From contig JAGWRZ010000170.1 in NCBI GenBank assembly GCA_028876365.1, positions 1 to 34,204 on the forward strand: 34,204 nucleotides of DNA, in the 5' to 3' direction. A program made the translations under genes and the position numbers. The notes under the pieces are model-generated. The model was not told the origin of the DNA. It saw only the letters and a list, made by a program, of their open reading frames with translations, and ran no database searches. This document shows, piece by piece, positions 1-7,292 of this stretch. The stretch is from Acidobacteriota bacterium (GTDB taxonomy: Bacteria; Actinomycetota; Thermoleophilia; Gaiellales; Gaiellaceae). Within the stretch, counting starts at the first letter, position 1; each line of letters begins with the position of its first letter.

Positions 1-1076
1 CGCGCCGCCGGCCGCGCCGCGAGCGCGACGGGCCGCCGCGCCCTCCGGGCCCGCCGGCCGGCATCGTCCCGCTCGCCCGTCTCGTCGGGTTGATCGCGAT
101 CGCGATCGCGATCGTCGTCGCGTTCGTCTTCTGGGTCGGCGCGTGCCAGGGCAAGAGCACGCACGACGAGTACGCGTCGTACGCGACGCAGGTCCGCACC
201 GTGGCTGCGAGCTCGGACGCGCTCGGCCGCGAGTTCGCCGGGAAGCTCGTCTCGGGCGGGCTCAAGCAGGCAGCCCTCGAGCAGAGCCTGCAGCGGTACG
301 CACAGCAGGAGCAGCAGGAGTACGACCAGGCGCTTCAGATTCGCGCGCCGGGCCCGTTGCGTCAGATCCACCAGCAGCTCATCGCGTCGATCGAGCTGCG
401 CGCGAAGGGCCTCGCCGCGCTCGGCCAGGTACTCGCGCAGTGGACGCCGAGAAGCACGGCGGCGACGATCGCCTCCCTCGCGGCACAGGCGGAGCTCCTG
501 ACCGCGAGCGACGTCGTCTGGGAGCAGCTCTACCGCGCCCCGGCGACGGCGCAGCTGAAGGCGGAAGGGGTGACGGGAGTCGTCATCCCGCAGTCGTCCT
601 TCGTGCCGAACACGGAGCTCGTCAGCGCCCGCTCGTTCGGCGTCCTCCTGAACAGCATGAAGGGCGGGGGAACGACGACGAGCGGCAAGGCGCCCTCCGG
701 CCTGCACGGATCGCGGCTCGTGTCGGTCGTCGCCAATCCCGGCGGGACGACGCTGTCGGCGTCGACGGCGACGACCGTGAAGGTGTCGGCCGACCTCGCG
801 TTCGCCGCGACGGTGGAGGACTCCGGGAGCTTCCAGGAGAACGGCGTCGTCGTGCATCTGACGATCACCGCAGGGAGCTCGACGATCAAGCGCACGCAGA
901 CGATTCAGACGATCTCCCCGAAGACGCAGCAGACGGTGTCGTTCGGGAACTTCAACCTGCCGACGGCGGCGTTCGGCAACCGGGCGACCGTGAAGGTGGA
1001 CGTGGCGCCGGTGCCCGGTGAGACGAACACCTCGAACAACACCGCGACCTACACGGTGTTCTTCACGCTCGGCTGA
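1..1076 (+). CDS. Membrane-anchored protein with C-terminal CARDB-like domain (5' partial)
   Basis: The frame is open to the left window edge, so the true start is upstream; a TTG at 90 is in frame but falls inside the membrane segment. Visible order: a Pro/Arg-rich presumably cytoplasmic segment, one transmembrane helix (LVGLIAIAIAIVVAFVFWV), a helical extracytoplasmic region rich in Gln/Ala (codons about 170-540), a Gly/Thr linker, and a beta-rich C-terminal domain from about base 720. The ending ETNTSNNTATYTV is the hallmark of CARDB-type Ig-like adhesion domains. Role unknown; an exported, membrane-tethered surface protein is inferred. The stop overlaps the next start by one base (TGATG), so the two genes are probably co-transcribed. 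The IAIAIAI stretch is coded by a short GATCGC tandem repeat at 92-113. Confidence 0.75.
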   Translation, partial: RRRPRRERDGPPRPPGPPAGIVPLARLVGLIAIAIAIVVAFVFWVGACQGKSTHDEYASYATQVRTVAASSDALGREFAGKLVSGGLKQAALEQSLQRYAQQEQQEYDQALQIRAPGPLRQIHQQLIASIELRAKGLAALGQVLAQWTPRSTAATIASLAAQAELLTASDVVWEQLYRAPATAQLKAEGVTGVVIPQSSFVPNTELVSARSFGVLLNSMKGGGTTTSGKAPSGLHGSRLVSVVANPGGTTLSASTATTVKVSADLAFAATVEDSGSFQENGVVVHLTITAGSSTIKRTQTIQTISPKTQQTVSFGNFNLPTAAFGNRATVKVDVAPVPGETNTSNNTATYTVFFTLG

Positions 1077-1558
1077 TGCACGTCGGCGCTTCCGCAACGG
1101 CCTGGATCGCGATCGGCGCAGCCGCGGGTGCCGCCGTCGCGCTCCTCCTTGCGCTCGCGCACGTCGCCTCGCTGCGGCACGTGCGCCGCTCGCAGCAGGT
1201 CCTCCTCGGCGGCGGGAAGAACGACCTCGTCGACTTCGCCGTCTCGCTGCAGAGCCGGATCGACGACCTGCACCGCGCGGTGGACGAGATCGCAGCCGGC
1301 CTCGCCCGCGTCGACCGCCGCGTGGACGAGAGCGTCTCGCGAACCGCGATCGTCCGCTACGACGCCTACGAGGGGAGCGGCGGGCACCAGTCCTCGTCGT
1401 TCGCGCTCCTCGACTCGGCCCGGAGCGGGATCGTCGTCACCGCGATTCAGGGCCGCGACTACGCCCGCATCTACGTGAAGGAGGTCGAGCACGGGCGCGC
1501 CTCCGTCGCCCTCTCGCCGGAGGAGCTGGAGGCGGTCGAGCGGGCCATGGCCTCTTGA
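1076..1558 (+). CDS. DUF4446 family membrane-anchored protein
   Basis: 160 residues. An N-terminal transmembrane helix (about 8-30) is followed by a helical, coiled-coil-like segment (about 45-85: DDLHRAVDEIAAGLARVDRR) and the conserved C-terminal block with SSSFALLDSARSGIVVTAIQGR and RIYVKEVEHG, then LSPEELEAVERAM. These blocks match the DUF4446 family, found in Firmicutes and Actinobacteria, whose function is not established. ATG at 1076 overlaps the upstream stop by one base, suggesting translational coupling. Length agrees with the family. Confidence 0.85.
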   Translation: MHVGASATAWIAIGAAAGAAVALLLALAHVASLRHVRRSQQVLLGGGKNDLVDFAVSLQSRIDDLHRAVDEIAAGLARVDRRVDESVSRTAIVRYDAYEGSGGHQSSSFALLDSARSGIVVTAIQGRDYARIYVKEVEHGRASVALSPEELEAVERAMAS

Positions 1559-1580
1559 TCGGCTGAACGTGCTGCGCGGT

Positions 1581-1672
1581 TCCGGCCGTTGAGGTTCCGC
1601 TTCGCGGAGCGCCCGCGGGCTCGTCCGGCCGTCACGAACGCTTCGCGTTCGCTCCGGCCACGTGGCCTCCGG
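1581..1672. repeat. Intergenic cluster of short hairpins
   Basis: Two imperfect units each begin with TCCGGCCGT (1581-1589 and 1624-1632) and each carry a tight hairpin with a TTC loop: TCCGC-TTC-GCGGA (1596-1608) and GAACGC-TTC-GCGTTC (1636-1650). A perfect palindrome GGCCACGTGGCC follows at 1656-1667. No T-run follows, so this is not a classical intrinsic terminator. It may be a REP-like element or act in 3'-end stabilisation of the upstream mRNA; that is inference. Confidence 0.5.
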
Positions 1673-1715
1673 CTCCCTGGCAGTCGGCCACCGCTGGTAC
1701 TTTTATCGCCAGGAA

Positions 1716-2231
1716 ATGGGGCACGTCCTCGTCCTGAATGCAAGCTACGAGCCGTTGAACGTCTGCACGGTTCGGCGGGCGCACGTGCTCGTCTACAAGG
1801 GCAAGGCGGAGGTGATCGAGCACCTCGACCAGCCGCTCCGCTCGGCCACGGGGAGCTTCATCAGGCCGCACGTGATCCGGCTCGTCCACTACGTGCGCGT
1901 CCCGCGGGCGATCCAGCGGAAGATCTCCCGCCGGGCGCTCTTCGCCCGCGACGGCTGGCGCTGCGTCTACTGCGGCACCTCGGGCGGGCGACTCACGCTC
2001 GACCACGTCGTCCCCCGGTCGAAGGGGGGCGAGTCGGTATGGGAGAACGTCGTCACCGCCTGCGCGCCGTGCAACCTCCGCAAGGGCGACCGGACGCTCG
2101 AGCAGGCGGGGATGGAGCTGCACACGCCGCCGCGCCCGCCGCAGCCCGTCCTCTTCATCAAGCTGGCGGCCCCGCGGATCCCGCACGGATGGACGCAGTA
2201 CCTCGGCGAGCTCGGCACCGCGACCGCCTAG
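1716..2231 (+). CDS. HNH endonuclease
   Basis: 171 residues from the ATG at 1716. The family starts with a block like GHVLVLNASYEPLNVCTVRRA, which places the start here rather than at the upstream GTG at 1662. The C-terminal half carries the HNH fold: CVYCG, then LTLDHVVPRSKGG with the catalytic His, then WENVVTACAPCNLRKG; the two CxxC pairs are a structural zinc site. Widespread in actinobacteria, physiological substrate unknown. A -10-like TACTTT (1698-1703) and AGGA (1711-1714) lie just upstream. It stands alone, with no methylase beside it, so there is no sign of a restriction-modification pair. Confidence 0.88.
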   Translation: MGHVLVLNASYEPLNVCTVRRAHVLVYKGKAEVIEHLDQPLRSATGSFIRPHVIRLVHYVRVPRAIQRKISRRALFARDGWRCVYCGTSGGRLTLDHVVPRSKGGESVWENVVTACAPCNLRKGDRTLEQAGMELHTPPRPPQPVLFIKLAAPRIPHGWTQYLGELGTATA

Positions 2232-2267
2232 TCCGGCCGATGTGACATCCGGGGCGCCCGGCACCGT

Positions 2268-2957
2268 ATGGCGGGCATGAAGGTCCTCGTCACCCTGGCG
2301 ATCGCCGTCGCCCTCCTCGCGGGCGGAGCCGGCGCCGCGACGAGCGCCGGCTCGACCGGGGACACGGTGACGGTCACCGGGAACGGCGCCGTGGACGCGG
2401 TGCCCGACGAGGCATCCTTCTCCTTCAGCGTGCAGACGAAGGCGACGACCGCGACGGCGGCGCTCGCGCGCAACGGCGCAGCGACGAAGGCCGTGATCGC
2501 GGCCGTCGAGGGGGCGGGGGTTCCCGAGGCGAACGTCCAGACCGCGCAGGTCTCGCTCGACCCGGTGCAGTCGAGCGACGGGACGTCGATCGTCGCGTAC
2601 TCCGCATCCGACACGATCACCGTGACGAAGCTCGCGATCGCGCGCGCCGGCTCGGTCGTCGACGCCGCGGTCGGCGCGGGGGCGACCGACGTCTCCGGGC
2701 CCTCGCTCGAGCTCTCCGACCAGGACGCCCTGTACGCGCAGGCGCTGAAGGCTGCGGTGGCGAACGCGAGGTCGAAGGCGCAGGTGCTCGCGGACGCCAC
2801 CGGCCGAAGCCTCGGCGAGGTCGTCTCGATCGTCGAGGGAGGGAACGCGGTCATGCCTCTCCCGGTCGCGGCCGGCGCCGCGCAGAGCAGCACCCCGATC
2901 GAGGCCGGCACGCAGGAGATCGACGCGACCGTCACGGTCGCGTACGCGCTCGGCTGA
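2268..2957 (+). CDS. Secreted SIMPL (DUF541) domain protein
   Basis: 229 residues. Starts with an export signal (hydrophobic core VTLAIAVALLAGGAGA, cleavage probably near residue 25) followed by one SIMPL/DUF541 domain: VTVTGNGAVDAVPDEASFSF at its start, the central region with NVQTAQVSLDPV, and the terminal EIDATVTVAYAL. The family is periplasmic or extracellular and includes oxidative-stress-related proteins such as E. coli YggE; its biochemical role is unclear. An alternative ATG at 2277 gives a more typical signal peptide (MKVLV) and may be the real start; neither has a clear ribosome binding site. Confidence 0.85.
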   Translation: MAGMKVLVTLAIAVALLAGGAGAATSAGSTGDTVTVTGNGAVDAVPDEASFSFSVQTKATTATAALARNGAATKAVIAAVEGAGVPEANVQTAQVSLDPVQSSDGTSIVAYSASDTITVTKLAIARAGSVVDAAVGAGATDVSGPSLELSDQDALYAQALKAAVANARSKAQVLADATGRSLGEVVSIVEGGNAVMPLPVAAGAAQSSTPIEAGTQEIDATVTVAYALG

Positions 2958-2963
2958 CGACTC

Positions 2964-3674
2964 CTAGCTCTTCTCGACCGGCAGCGGGCGCGTCGACCAG
3001 TCGCTCCACGATCCCGGGTACAGCACGCCGGCGCGGCCGCGGAGGGACGCGCGGTGGAGGACGACGCAGGCGGTGATGCCCGAGCCGCAGTAGGCGACGA
3101 GCTCGCCGTCCGGCAGCTCCGGCAGATCCTCGTTCCAGGGCGCGTTGAGCGCGCCGGGGATGCGGCCCGGCGTCGCGTCGGCCGGGTTCGGCTCTCCCCG
3201 CCAGCGCGCCGCCGTGCGCGCGTCGACGAGGACGAGGCGACGGTCGGCGAGCCGCCCCGCGAGCGCGGCCGCGCCGATCGTGTCCCCCTCGCGCGCGCGC
3301 GGGACGAACTCGGCCGCCTCGACCTCCTCGTCGCCGGAGACGAGCGGGCCGGCCCAGGCGTCCATCCCCCCGAGGAGGACGGCGCAGTCCTCGTGCCCGA
3401 AGTGGCGGAGGAGCCACCACAGCCGCTCGGCGCCCCCGAGCAGGCCGTAGGCGACGACGAGCACGCCGGGGCCGATCCCCGCCCGCGACGCGGCGGCGGC
3501 GAAGCGCTCCGCGGAGGGCAGCGGGTGCCGCCCTTCGCCCTCGACCGACGGATCGGAGAGATCCTCGTCGACGTCGAGAAACGCCGCGCCCGGAATGTGA
3601 CCTGCCCGGTAGAGCTCGCGGCCGCGCCCGGGCGACCCGAGCTCCCACCGGCAGTCGACGAACTGGTGGCGCAC
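2964..3674 (-). CDS. Thiosulfate/3-mercaptopyruvate sulfurtransferase (tandem rhodanese)
   Basis: 236 residues from a GTG at 3674. Two rhodanese domains: an inactive N-terminal one (LYRAGHIPGAAFLDVDEDLS, then AYGLLGGAERLWWLLRHFGH, no catalytic Cys) and an active C-terminal one (RIPGALNAPWNEDL, then AYCGSGITAC with the persulfide-forming Cys). CGSGIT resembles the CGSGVT loop of SseA/mercaptopyruvate-type enzymes. It transfers sulfur to cyanide, thiols or proteins. The N-terminus is about 20-30 residues shorter than usual: the first beta-strand is reduced to FVDCRWELG. In-frame sequence upstream of the GTG lies within the divergent cupin region, so I keep this start. Only 27 bases separate it from the divergent cupin gene. 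Confidence 0.85.
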   Translation of the reverse strand: MRHQFVDCRWELGSPGRGRELYRAGHIPGAAFLDVDEDLSDPSVEGEGRHPLPSAERFAAAASRAGIGPGVLVVAYGLLGGAERLWWLLRHFGHEDCAVLLGGMDAWAGPLVSGDEEVEAAEFVPRAREGDTIGAAALAGRLADRRLVLVDARTAARWRGEPNPADATPGRIPGALNAPWNEDLPELPDGELVAYCGSGITACVVLHRASLRGRAGVLYPGSWSDWSTRPLPVEKS

Positions 3675-3701
3675 CGTGGAATTGTTACCGTCACGGGGCT
3701 C

Positions 3702-4088
3702 GTGGCCTACGCACTCGAGAACCTGAAAGAGCTCGACGACGCGGCCGCCTCGTTCGGTCTCTCGCCGCAACTGGAGGCGCGGTTTGCCCGTCGCGCGCTC
3801 GACGCGAAGAAGGTCGGGCTCAGCTACCAGCGCATGCAGCCGAACTTCCGCATCCCCTTCGCGCACAGGCACGCGACGCAGGAGGAGATCTACGTCGTCC
3901 TCAGCGGGAGCGGCCGGGCGAAGATCGAGGACGAGATCGTCGAGCTGCGCCGGTGGGACGCGCTGCGCGTCGACGCGGAGACGATGCGCGGCTTCGAAGC
4001 CGGGCCCGACGGGATGGAGCTGCTCGCGGTCGGCGCGCCCGCGACCGAGCACAGCGACGCGGAGATGGTCAGCGACTGGTGGTCGTAG
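3702..4088 (+). CDS. Single-domain cupin protein
   Basis: 128 residues from GTG 3702. Order: a short N-terminal segment (NLKELDDAAASFGL, LEARFARRAL), then a cupin barrel. Motif 1 is FAHRHATQEEIYVVLSGSGR, with His-x-His and Glu as likely metal ligands; the second motif region is WDALRVDAETMRGFEAGPDG. It ends with DAEMVSDWWS, a conserved tail in actinobacterial relatives. Substrate unknown; a metal-binding cupin of small-molecule or sensing function is inferred. Divergent from the sulfurtransferase gene. Its 3' end overlaps the convergent GNAT gene by 20 bases. Confidence 0.85.
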   Translation: MAYALENLKELDDAAASFGLSPQLEARFARRALDAKKVGLSYQRMQPNFRIPFAHRHATQEEIYVVLSGSGRAKIEDEIVELRRWDALRVDAETMRGFEAGPDGMELLAVGAPATEHSDAEMVSDWWS

Positions 4089-4554
4089 ACCTCCGCTCGA
4101 GCGAGAGCACGTCGCGCCAGACGCCGTCCGACTCGCCGAGCCCGACGTGCGTCCCGACGACGCGGAAGCCGCAGGCCCCGTGGAGCGCGACGCTCGCCTC
4201 GTTCTCGGGGAAGATCCCGGCGAGCAGCGTCCAATAGCCGTCCGCCTCTGCGCGCGCGATCAACGAGTCGAGGAGGAGCCTGCCGACGCCTCGGCCCCGC
4301 GCCGCCTCCGCGACGTAGACGCTCTCCTCGGCGACGCCGCGGTAGCAGCGGCGCGGCGAGTACGGCGAGAGCGCCGCCCAGCCGACGACGCCGTCGTGGT
4401 CGACCGCGACGAGGCGCAGCGAGGGATGCGCCGCGTCCCAGCGCTCCCACGAGGGCACCTCGCTCTCGAATGTCGCGTTCCCGGTCGCGATCCCCTCGGC
4501 GTAGATGGACGCGACCCGTGGCCAGTCCGACTCGTCGAGCGCCCTGATCAGCAT
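4069..4554 (-). CDS. GNAT N-acetyltransferase, phosphinothricin acetyltransferase-like
   Basis: 161 residues from ATG 4554. Typical Pat/Bar/YwnH-type arrangement: IRALDESDWPRVASIYAEGI at the start, a GNATFE segment, ESVYVAEAARGRGVGRLLLD with the acetyl-CoA-binding RxxGxG loop, LLAGIFPENEASVALHGACGF, and GVWRDVLSLERR at the end. Family members acetylate phosphinothricin, methionine sulfoximine or related amino acids. It starts four bases after the stop of a glutamine synthetase gene (TAG-4-ATG), so the two are certainly co-transcribed. Since phosphinothricin and methionine sulfoximine are inhibitors of that enzyme, a protective role is plausible but inferred. The 3' end overlaps the convergent cupin gene. 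Confidence 0.85.
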   Translation of the reverse strand: MLIRALDESDWPRVASIYAEGIATGNATFESEVPSWERWDAAHPSLRLVAVDHDGVVGWAALSPYSPRRCYRGVAEESVYVAEAARGRGVGRLLLDSLIARAEADGYWTLLAGIFPENEASVALHGACGFRVVGTHVGLGESDGVWRDVLSLERRSTTTSR

Positions 4555-4558
4555 GGCG

Positions 4559-5599
4559 CTACGCCGCGACCGCCTCCTCGGCGTAGGCCGGCACCGTCTC
4601 GATCGTCTGCAGGATCCTGCCGGCGATGCGGTACGGATCGCCGAGCGAGTTCGGCCGCCGGTCCTCGAGATAGCCGCGGTAGCCGTCCCCGACGAAGCTG
4701 TGCGGGACACGAATCGACGCTCCGCGGTCGGCGACGCCGTAGGTGAACTTGTCGATCGACTGGGTCTCGTGCAGGCCGGTCAGGCGCAGGTGGTTGTCGG
4801 GCCCGTAGACCTCGATGTGCTCGGACTTGTAGACGTCGAACGCCTTCATCAGCTCGGCGAAGTACTCCTCCCCGCCCACCTCCCGCATGTGCTTCGTCGA
4901 GAAGTTCGTGTGCAGGCCGGAGCCGTTCCAGTCGAGCTCGGCGCCGAGCGGCTTGCAATGCCAGTTGACGTCGACGCCGTAGCGCTCGCACAGGCGCATG
5001 AGCAGATAGCGGGCGACCCAGAGCTCGTCCGCGGCCCGCTTGGAGCCCTTGCCGAAGATCTGGAACTCCCACTGGCCCTTGGCGACCTCCGCGTTGACCC
5101 CCTCGAGGTCGATGCCCGCCGCGAGGCAGAGATCGACGTGCTCGTCGACGATCCGGCGCGCGAGGTCGCCGACGTTCTTGTAGCCGACGCCGGTGTAGTA
5201 CTCGCCCTGCGGGGCGGGGAAGCCTTCCTTGGGGAACCCGAGCGGGGCTCCGTCGCGATAGAGGAAGTACTCCTGCTCGAAGCCGAACCATGCGCCCGGG
5301 TCGTCCGGGATCGTGGCGCGGCGGTTCGACGGATGCGCCGACCCGTCCGGGAGCAGCACCTCGCACATGACGAGCAGGGCGTTCTCGCGCGCCGGGTCGG
5401 GGAAGGCCGCGACCGGCTGCAGGAAGCAGTCCGAGCTCGAGCCCTCGGCCTGCCGCGTCGAGCTGCCGTCGAAGTTCCAGAGCGGCAGGTCCTCGAGCGC
5501 CGGCGTCTCCGCGAACGCGACGATCTTCGTCTTGCTGCGCAGGTTGGGGGTCGGCTCGTAGCCGTCGAGCCAGATGTACTCGAGCTTGAACTTCGTCAT
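4559..5599 (-). CDS. glnII: Glutamine synthetase type II (GSII)
   Basis: 346 residues, the usual size for the eukaryotic-type GSII rather than the ~450-470 of GSI. It makes glutamine from glutamate, ammonia and ATP. Visible blocks: N-terminal beta-grasp domain (YIWLDGYEP, WNFDGSSTRQA, SDCFLQPVAAFPDP), then catalytic-domain motifs WFGFEQEYFL (metal-binding Glu), EVAKGQWEFQIF, NGSGLHTNFSTKHM (ammonium/glutamate site), DNHLRLTG, and RGASIRVPHSF (ATP/phosphate-binding Arg). The ATG at 5599 is preceded by GGAGG nine bases upstream. No adenylylation-loop Tyr is expected for this type. Downstream in the same operon is a phosphinothricin-acetyltransferase-like GNAT. The leader contains an intrinsic terminator (see that entry), suggesting regulation by attenuation. 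Confidence 0.93.
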   Translation of the reverse strand: MTKFKLEYIWLDGYEPTPNLRSKTKIVAFAETPALEDLPLWNFDGSSTRQAEGSSSDCFLQPVAAFPDPARENALLVMCEVLLPDGSAHPSNRRATIPDDPGAWFGFEQEYFLYRDGAPLGFPKEGFPAPQGEYYTGVGYKNVGDLARRIVDEHVDLCLAAGIDLEGVNAEVAKGQWEFQIFGKGSKRAADELWVARYLLMRLCERYGVDVNWHCKPLGAELDWNGSGLHTNFSTKHMREVGGEEYFAELMKAFDVYKSEHIEVYGPDNHLRLTGLHETQSIDKFTYGVADRGASIRVPHSFVGDGYRGYLEDRRPNSLGDPYRIAGRILQTIETVPAYAEEAVAA

Positions 5600-5626
5600 C
5601 GTTCGTCGCCTCCGGGTCGGTCCACG

Positions 5627-5659
5627 AAAAAAGCCCCACGACTCCGAGAGTCGTGAGGC
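5627..5659 (-). terminator. Intrinsic terminator / probable attenuator in the GSII leader
   Basis: On the minus strand a 12-base-pair stem (GCCTCACGACTC / GAGTCGTGGGGC, one G-U pair, loop TCG, 5633-5659) is followed directly by six T residues (5627-5632). It lies 27 bases before the glnII ATG, after the LysE stop. It may end LysE transcription, but a promoter downstream of it would leave almost no room before the Shine-Dalgarno (5609-5613). An attenuator read through under glutamine demand therefore fits better. Confidence 0.8.
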
Positions 5660-5703
5660 CCCATTGCCTCGGCGACCGCCGTCCGCGGCGGGCACCCGGC
5701 CCG

Positions 5704-5709
5704 AATGTA
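5704..5709 (-). promoter_or_regulatory. Candidate extended -10 for glnII
   Basis: The minus strand reads TGATACATT across the LysE stop codon: a TG-n-TANNNT extended -10 (TACATT at 5704-5709). Transcription from here would begin near 5697 and give a leader of about 98 bases. The leader would contain a GC hairpin (CCGCC...GGCGG) and then the terminator at 5627-5659. No convincing -35 was seen, so this is a moderate call. Confidence 0.4.
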
Positions 5710-6348
5710 TCAGTGCGAGCGGCTGGGCGTCCAGACGGCGGCGGCGATCCCGAGCCCGACGAGGACGGAGCCGCCGAACCACCGCTCGAAGCCGGCGATC
5801 CGCCGGGAGCCGCGGAGCCGGTCCGCGACCGTTCCCGCGGCCAAGGCGTAGACGCTGTCGCTGAGGAAGCCGAGGCACCCGAAGCTGACCCCGAGGACGA
5901 GCACCTGCAGCCAGACGTGCCGGGCGGCCGGGTCGACGAACTGCGGGATGAAGGCGAAGACGAAGACGATCGTCTTCGGGTTCGTCAGGTTGACGATCAC
6001 CCCCTGGGTGTAGGCGCGCCGCCGTGTGCGCGGAACGCGCTCCTCGCCGACCGCCTCCTCCCTGCGCGTCAGCAGACGCCGCAGCCCGAGAAAGATCAGG
6101 TACGCCGCGCCGGCGTACCTGACGGCGTCGAACGCGGGCCGCGAGGCGAGGATGAGCGACGAGATGCCCGCGGTCGCGAGCGCGACGTGGACGAACGTGC
6201 CGGTGGTGATGCCGGCGACCGAGGCGATGCCGCCGGCCCGGCCCATCTCGATGCTCCGCGTGACGATGTACAGGACCGCCGGGCCCGGGATGGCGAGGAG
6301 CGCCATCCCGGTGGCGAGGAAGACGAGATACGTCGAGAGCGAGGGCAC
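5710..6348 (-). CDS. LysE/RhtB family amino-acid exporter
   Basis: 212 residues, about six membrane helices. Family features: the N-terminal LVFLATGMALLAIPGPAVLYIV with the GP motif, GITTGTFVHVALATAGIS, VRYAGAAYLIFLGLRRL, VNLTNPKTIVFVFAFIPQFVDP, and a hydrophobic C-terminus. LysE-superfamily proteins export basic or small neutral amino acids and derivatives; the substrate here cannot be told. GTG 6348 directly abuts the stop of the WYL regulator (TGA-GTG), so the two form an operon. glnII lies just downstream beyond a terminator. Confidence 0.9.
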   Translation of the reverse strand: MPSLSTYLVFLATGMALLAIPGPAVLYIVTRSIEMGRAGGIASVAGITTGTFVHVALATAGISSLILASRPAFDAVRYAGAAYLIFLGLRRLLTRREEAVGEERVPRTRRRAYTQGVIVNLTNPKTIVFVFAFIPQFVDPAARHVWLQVLVLGVSFGCLGFLSDSVYALAAGTVADRLRGSRRIAGFERWFGGSVLVGLGIAAAVWTPSRSH

Positions 6349-7227
6349 TCAGCGAGCGTATAGGCCGGCGATCTCACGGGCAGTCGCCGCGATCCGGTCG
6401 CGCAGCTCCACCGGCTCGAGCACCTCGAGGGCGGCGCCGTGGCGGAGGAGCTCTCTCCGCGCCTGGTCCAGGCTCTCGTACACGAGCGTGCGCTCGCCTC
6501 TCGGGCCCCGTGTCTTCACCTCGACGCGCGGCCTCCCCTCCTCGAAGGCGCGGGACCACTCCTGCCAGTAGGCCGAGAGCTCGAATCCCTCCGGCCGCTC
6601 GCACCGCTCCTCGAGCGCGCGCACCGACACCATGCGCGAGACGCGATAGACGCGCATGCCGGCGACGCGGTGCGCCACGAGGTACCAGGCGCCCGCCTTC
6701 AGCACGAGGCCGAGCGGGTCGATCGTCCGCTGCACGACGCGGCTGCCCTCGCGGTAGCGGATGCGGACGCGGCAGCCGCGCCAGACGGCGGAGGCGAGCG
6801 CCGGCAGGTGCGGGACGCTGTCCTCGGCGCGAAACCAGCCCTTCGGGTCGAGGTGGAAGAGCCGCTGGGCGCGGCTCGCGCGCTCCTGGAGCTCGGACGG
6901 GAGCGCGGCGAGAAGCTTCAGCCGCGCCGCGGCGAGCTCGCCGCCGAGCCCGAGCTCCGCGGCCGGCCCGGAGACGCCGGCGGCGAAGAGCGCCTCGGCC
7001 TCGTCGCCCGTCAGACCCGTCAGCCGCGTGCGACAGCCGCCCGCGAGCCGGTAGCCGCCCGCCGGCCCGCGCACCGCCTCGACCGGCACGCCCGCGGCGG
7101 CGAGCGACTCGACGTCCCGGTGCACCGTCCGCACGGATACCTCGAGGCGCTCGGCGATCCCGGCCGCCGTGAGCTGCCCGCGCGTCTGCAGGAGCAGGAG
7201 AAGCGAGACGAGCCGGGTCGCGCGCAT
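6349..7227 (-). CDS. WYL-domain transcriptional regulator (YafY type)
   Basis: 292 residues. N-terminal HTH (about 1-60: SLLLLLQTRGQLTAAGIAERLEVSVRTVHRDVESL) and a wing with GVPVEAVRGPAGGYRLAGG. The WYL domain (about 140-220) holds VRIRYREGSRVVQRTIDPLGLVLKAGAWYLVAHR, and a WCX-like C-terminal extension ends ARRELLRHGAALEVLEP. WYL domains sense small ligands or nucleic acids. It heads an operon with the LysE exporter and is divergent from a cupin gene; a palindrome lies between them. Likely an autoregulator and regulator of the flanking genes (inferred from position). Confidence 0.9.
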   Translation of the reverse strand: MRATRLVSLLLLLQTRGQLTAAGIAERLEVSVRTVHRDVESLAAAGVPVEAVRGPAGGYRLAGGCRTRLTGLTGDEAEALFAAGVSGPAAELGLGGELAAARLKLLAALPSELQERASRAQRLFHLDPKGWFRAEDSVPHLPALASAVWRGCRVRIRYREGSRVVQRTIDPLGLVLKAGAWYLVAHRVAGMRVYRVSRMVSVRALEERCERPEGFELSAYWQEWSRAFEEGRPRVEVKTRGPRGERTLVYESLDQARRELLRHGAALEVLEPVELRDRIAATAREIAGLYAR

Positions 7228-7253
7228 CCGATGCCGACCCTACGGCAAGAACA

Positions 7254-7281
7254 TGACAGAAGATGGCCTCTTTACCTGTCA
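7254..7281. promoter_or_regulatory. Palindromic candidate operator between WYL regulator and cupin
   Basis: TGACAG (7254-7259) and CTGTCA (7276-7281) form a perfect 6+6 inverted repeat with a 16-base spacer in the short divergent region. Its position, 27 bases in front of the regulator start and just before the preferred cupin start, suits a binding site for the WYL regulator. Confidence 0.5.
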
Positions 7282-7292
7282 GTGTCCCCGGC

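Noticed and set aside
92-113. GATCGC tandem repeat
   Set aside because: It encodes alternating Ile-Ala in a membrane helix; explained by codon choice rather than a microsatellite function.
1716-2231. HNH nuclease as part of a restriction system or intron/intein homing element
   Set aside because: No methylase, intron ends or intein splice motifs nearby; it is the common stand-alone actinobacterial HNH protein.
2239-2249. Palindrome GATGTGACATC upstream of the SIMPL gene
   Set aside because: Short (5+5 with one central base) and without a promoter in register; could be chance.
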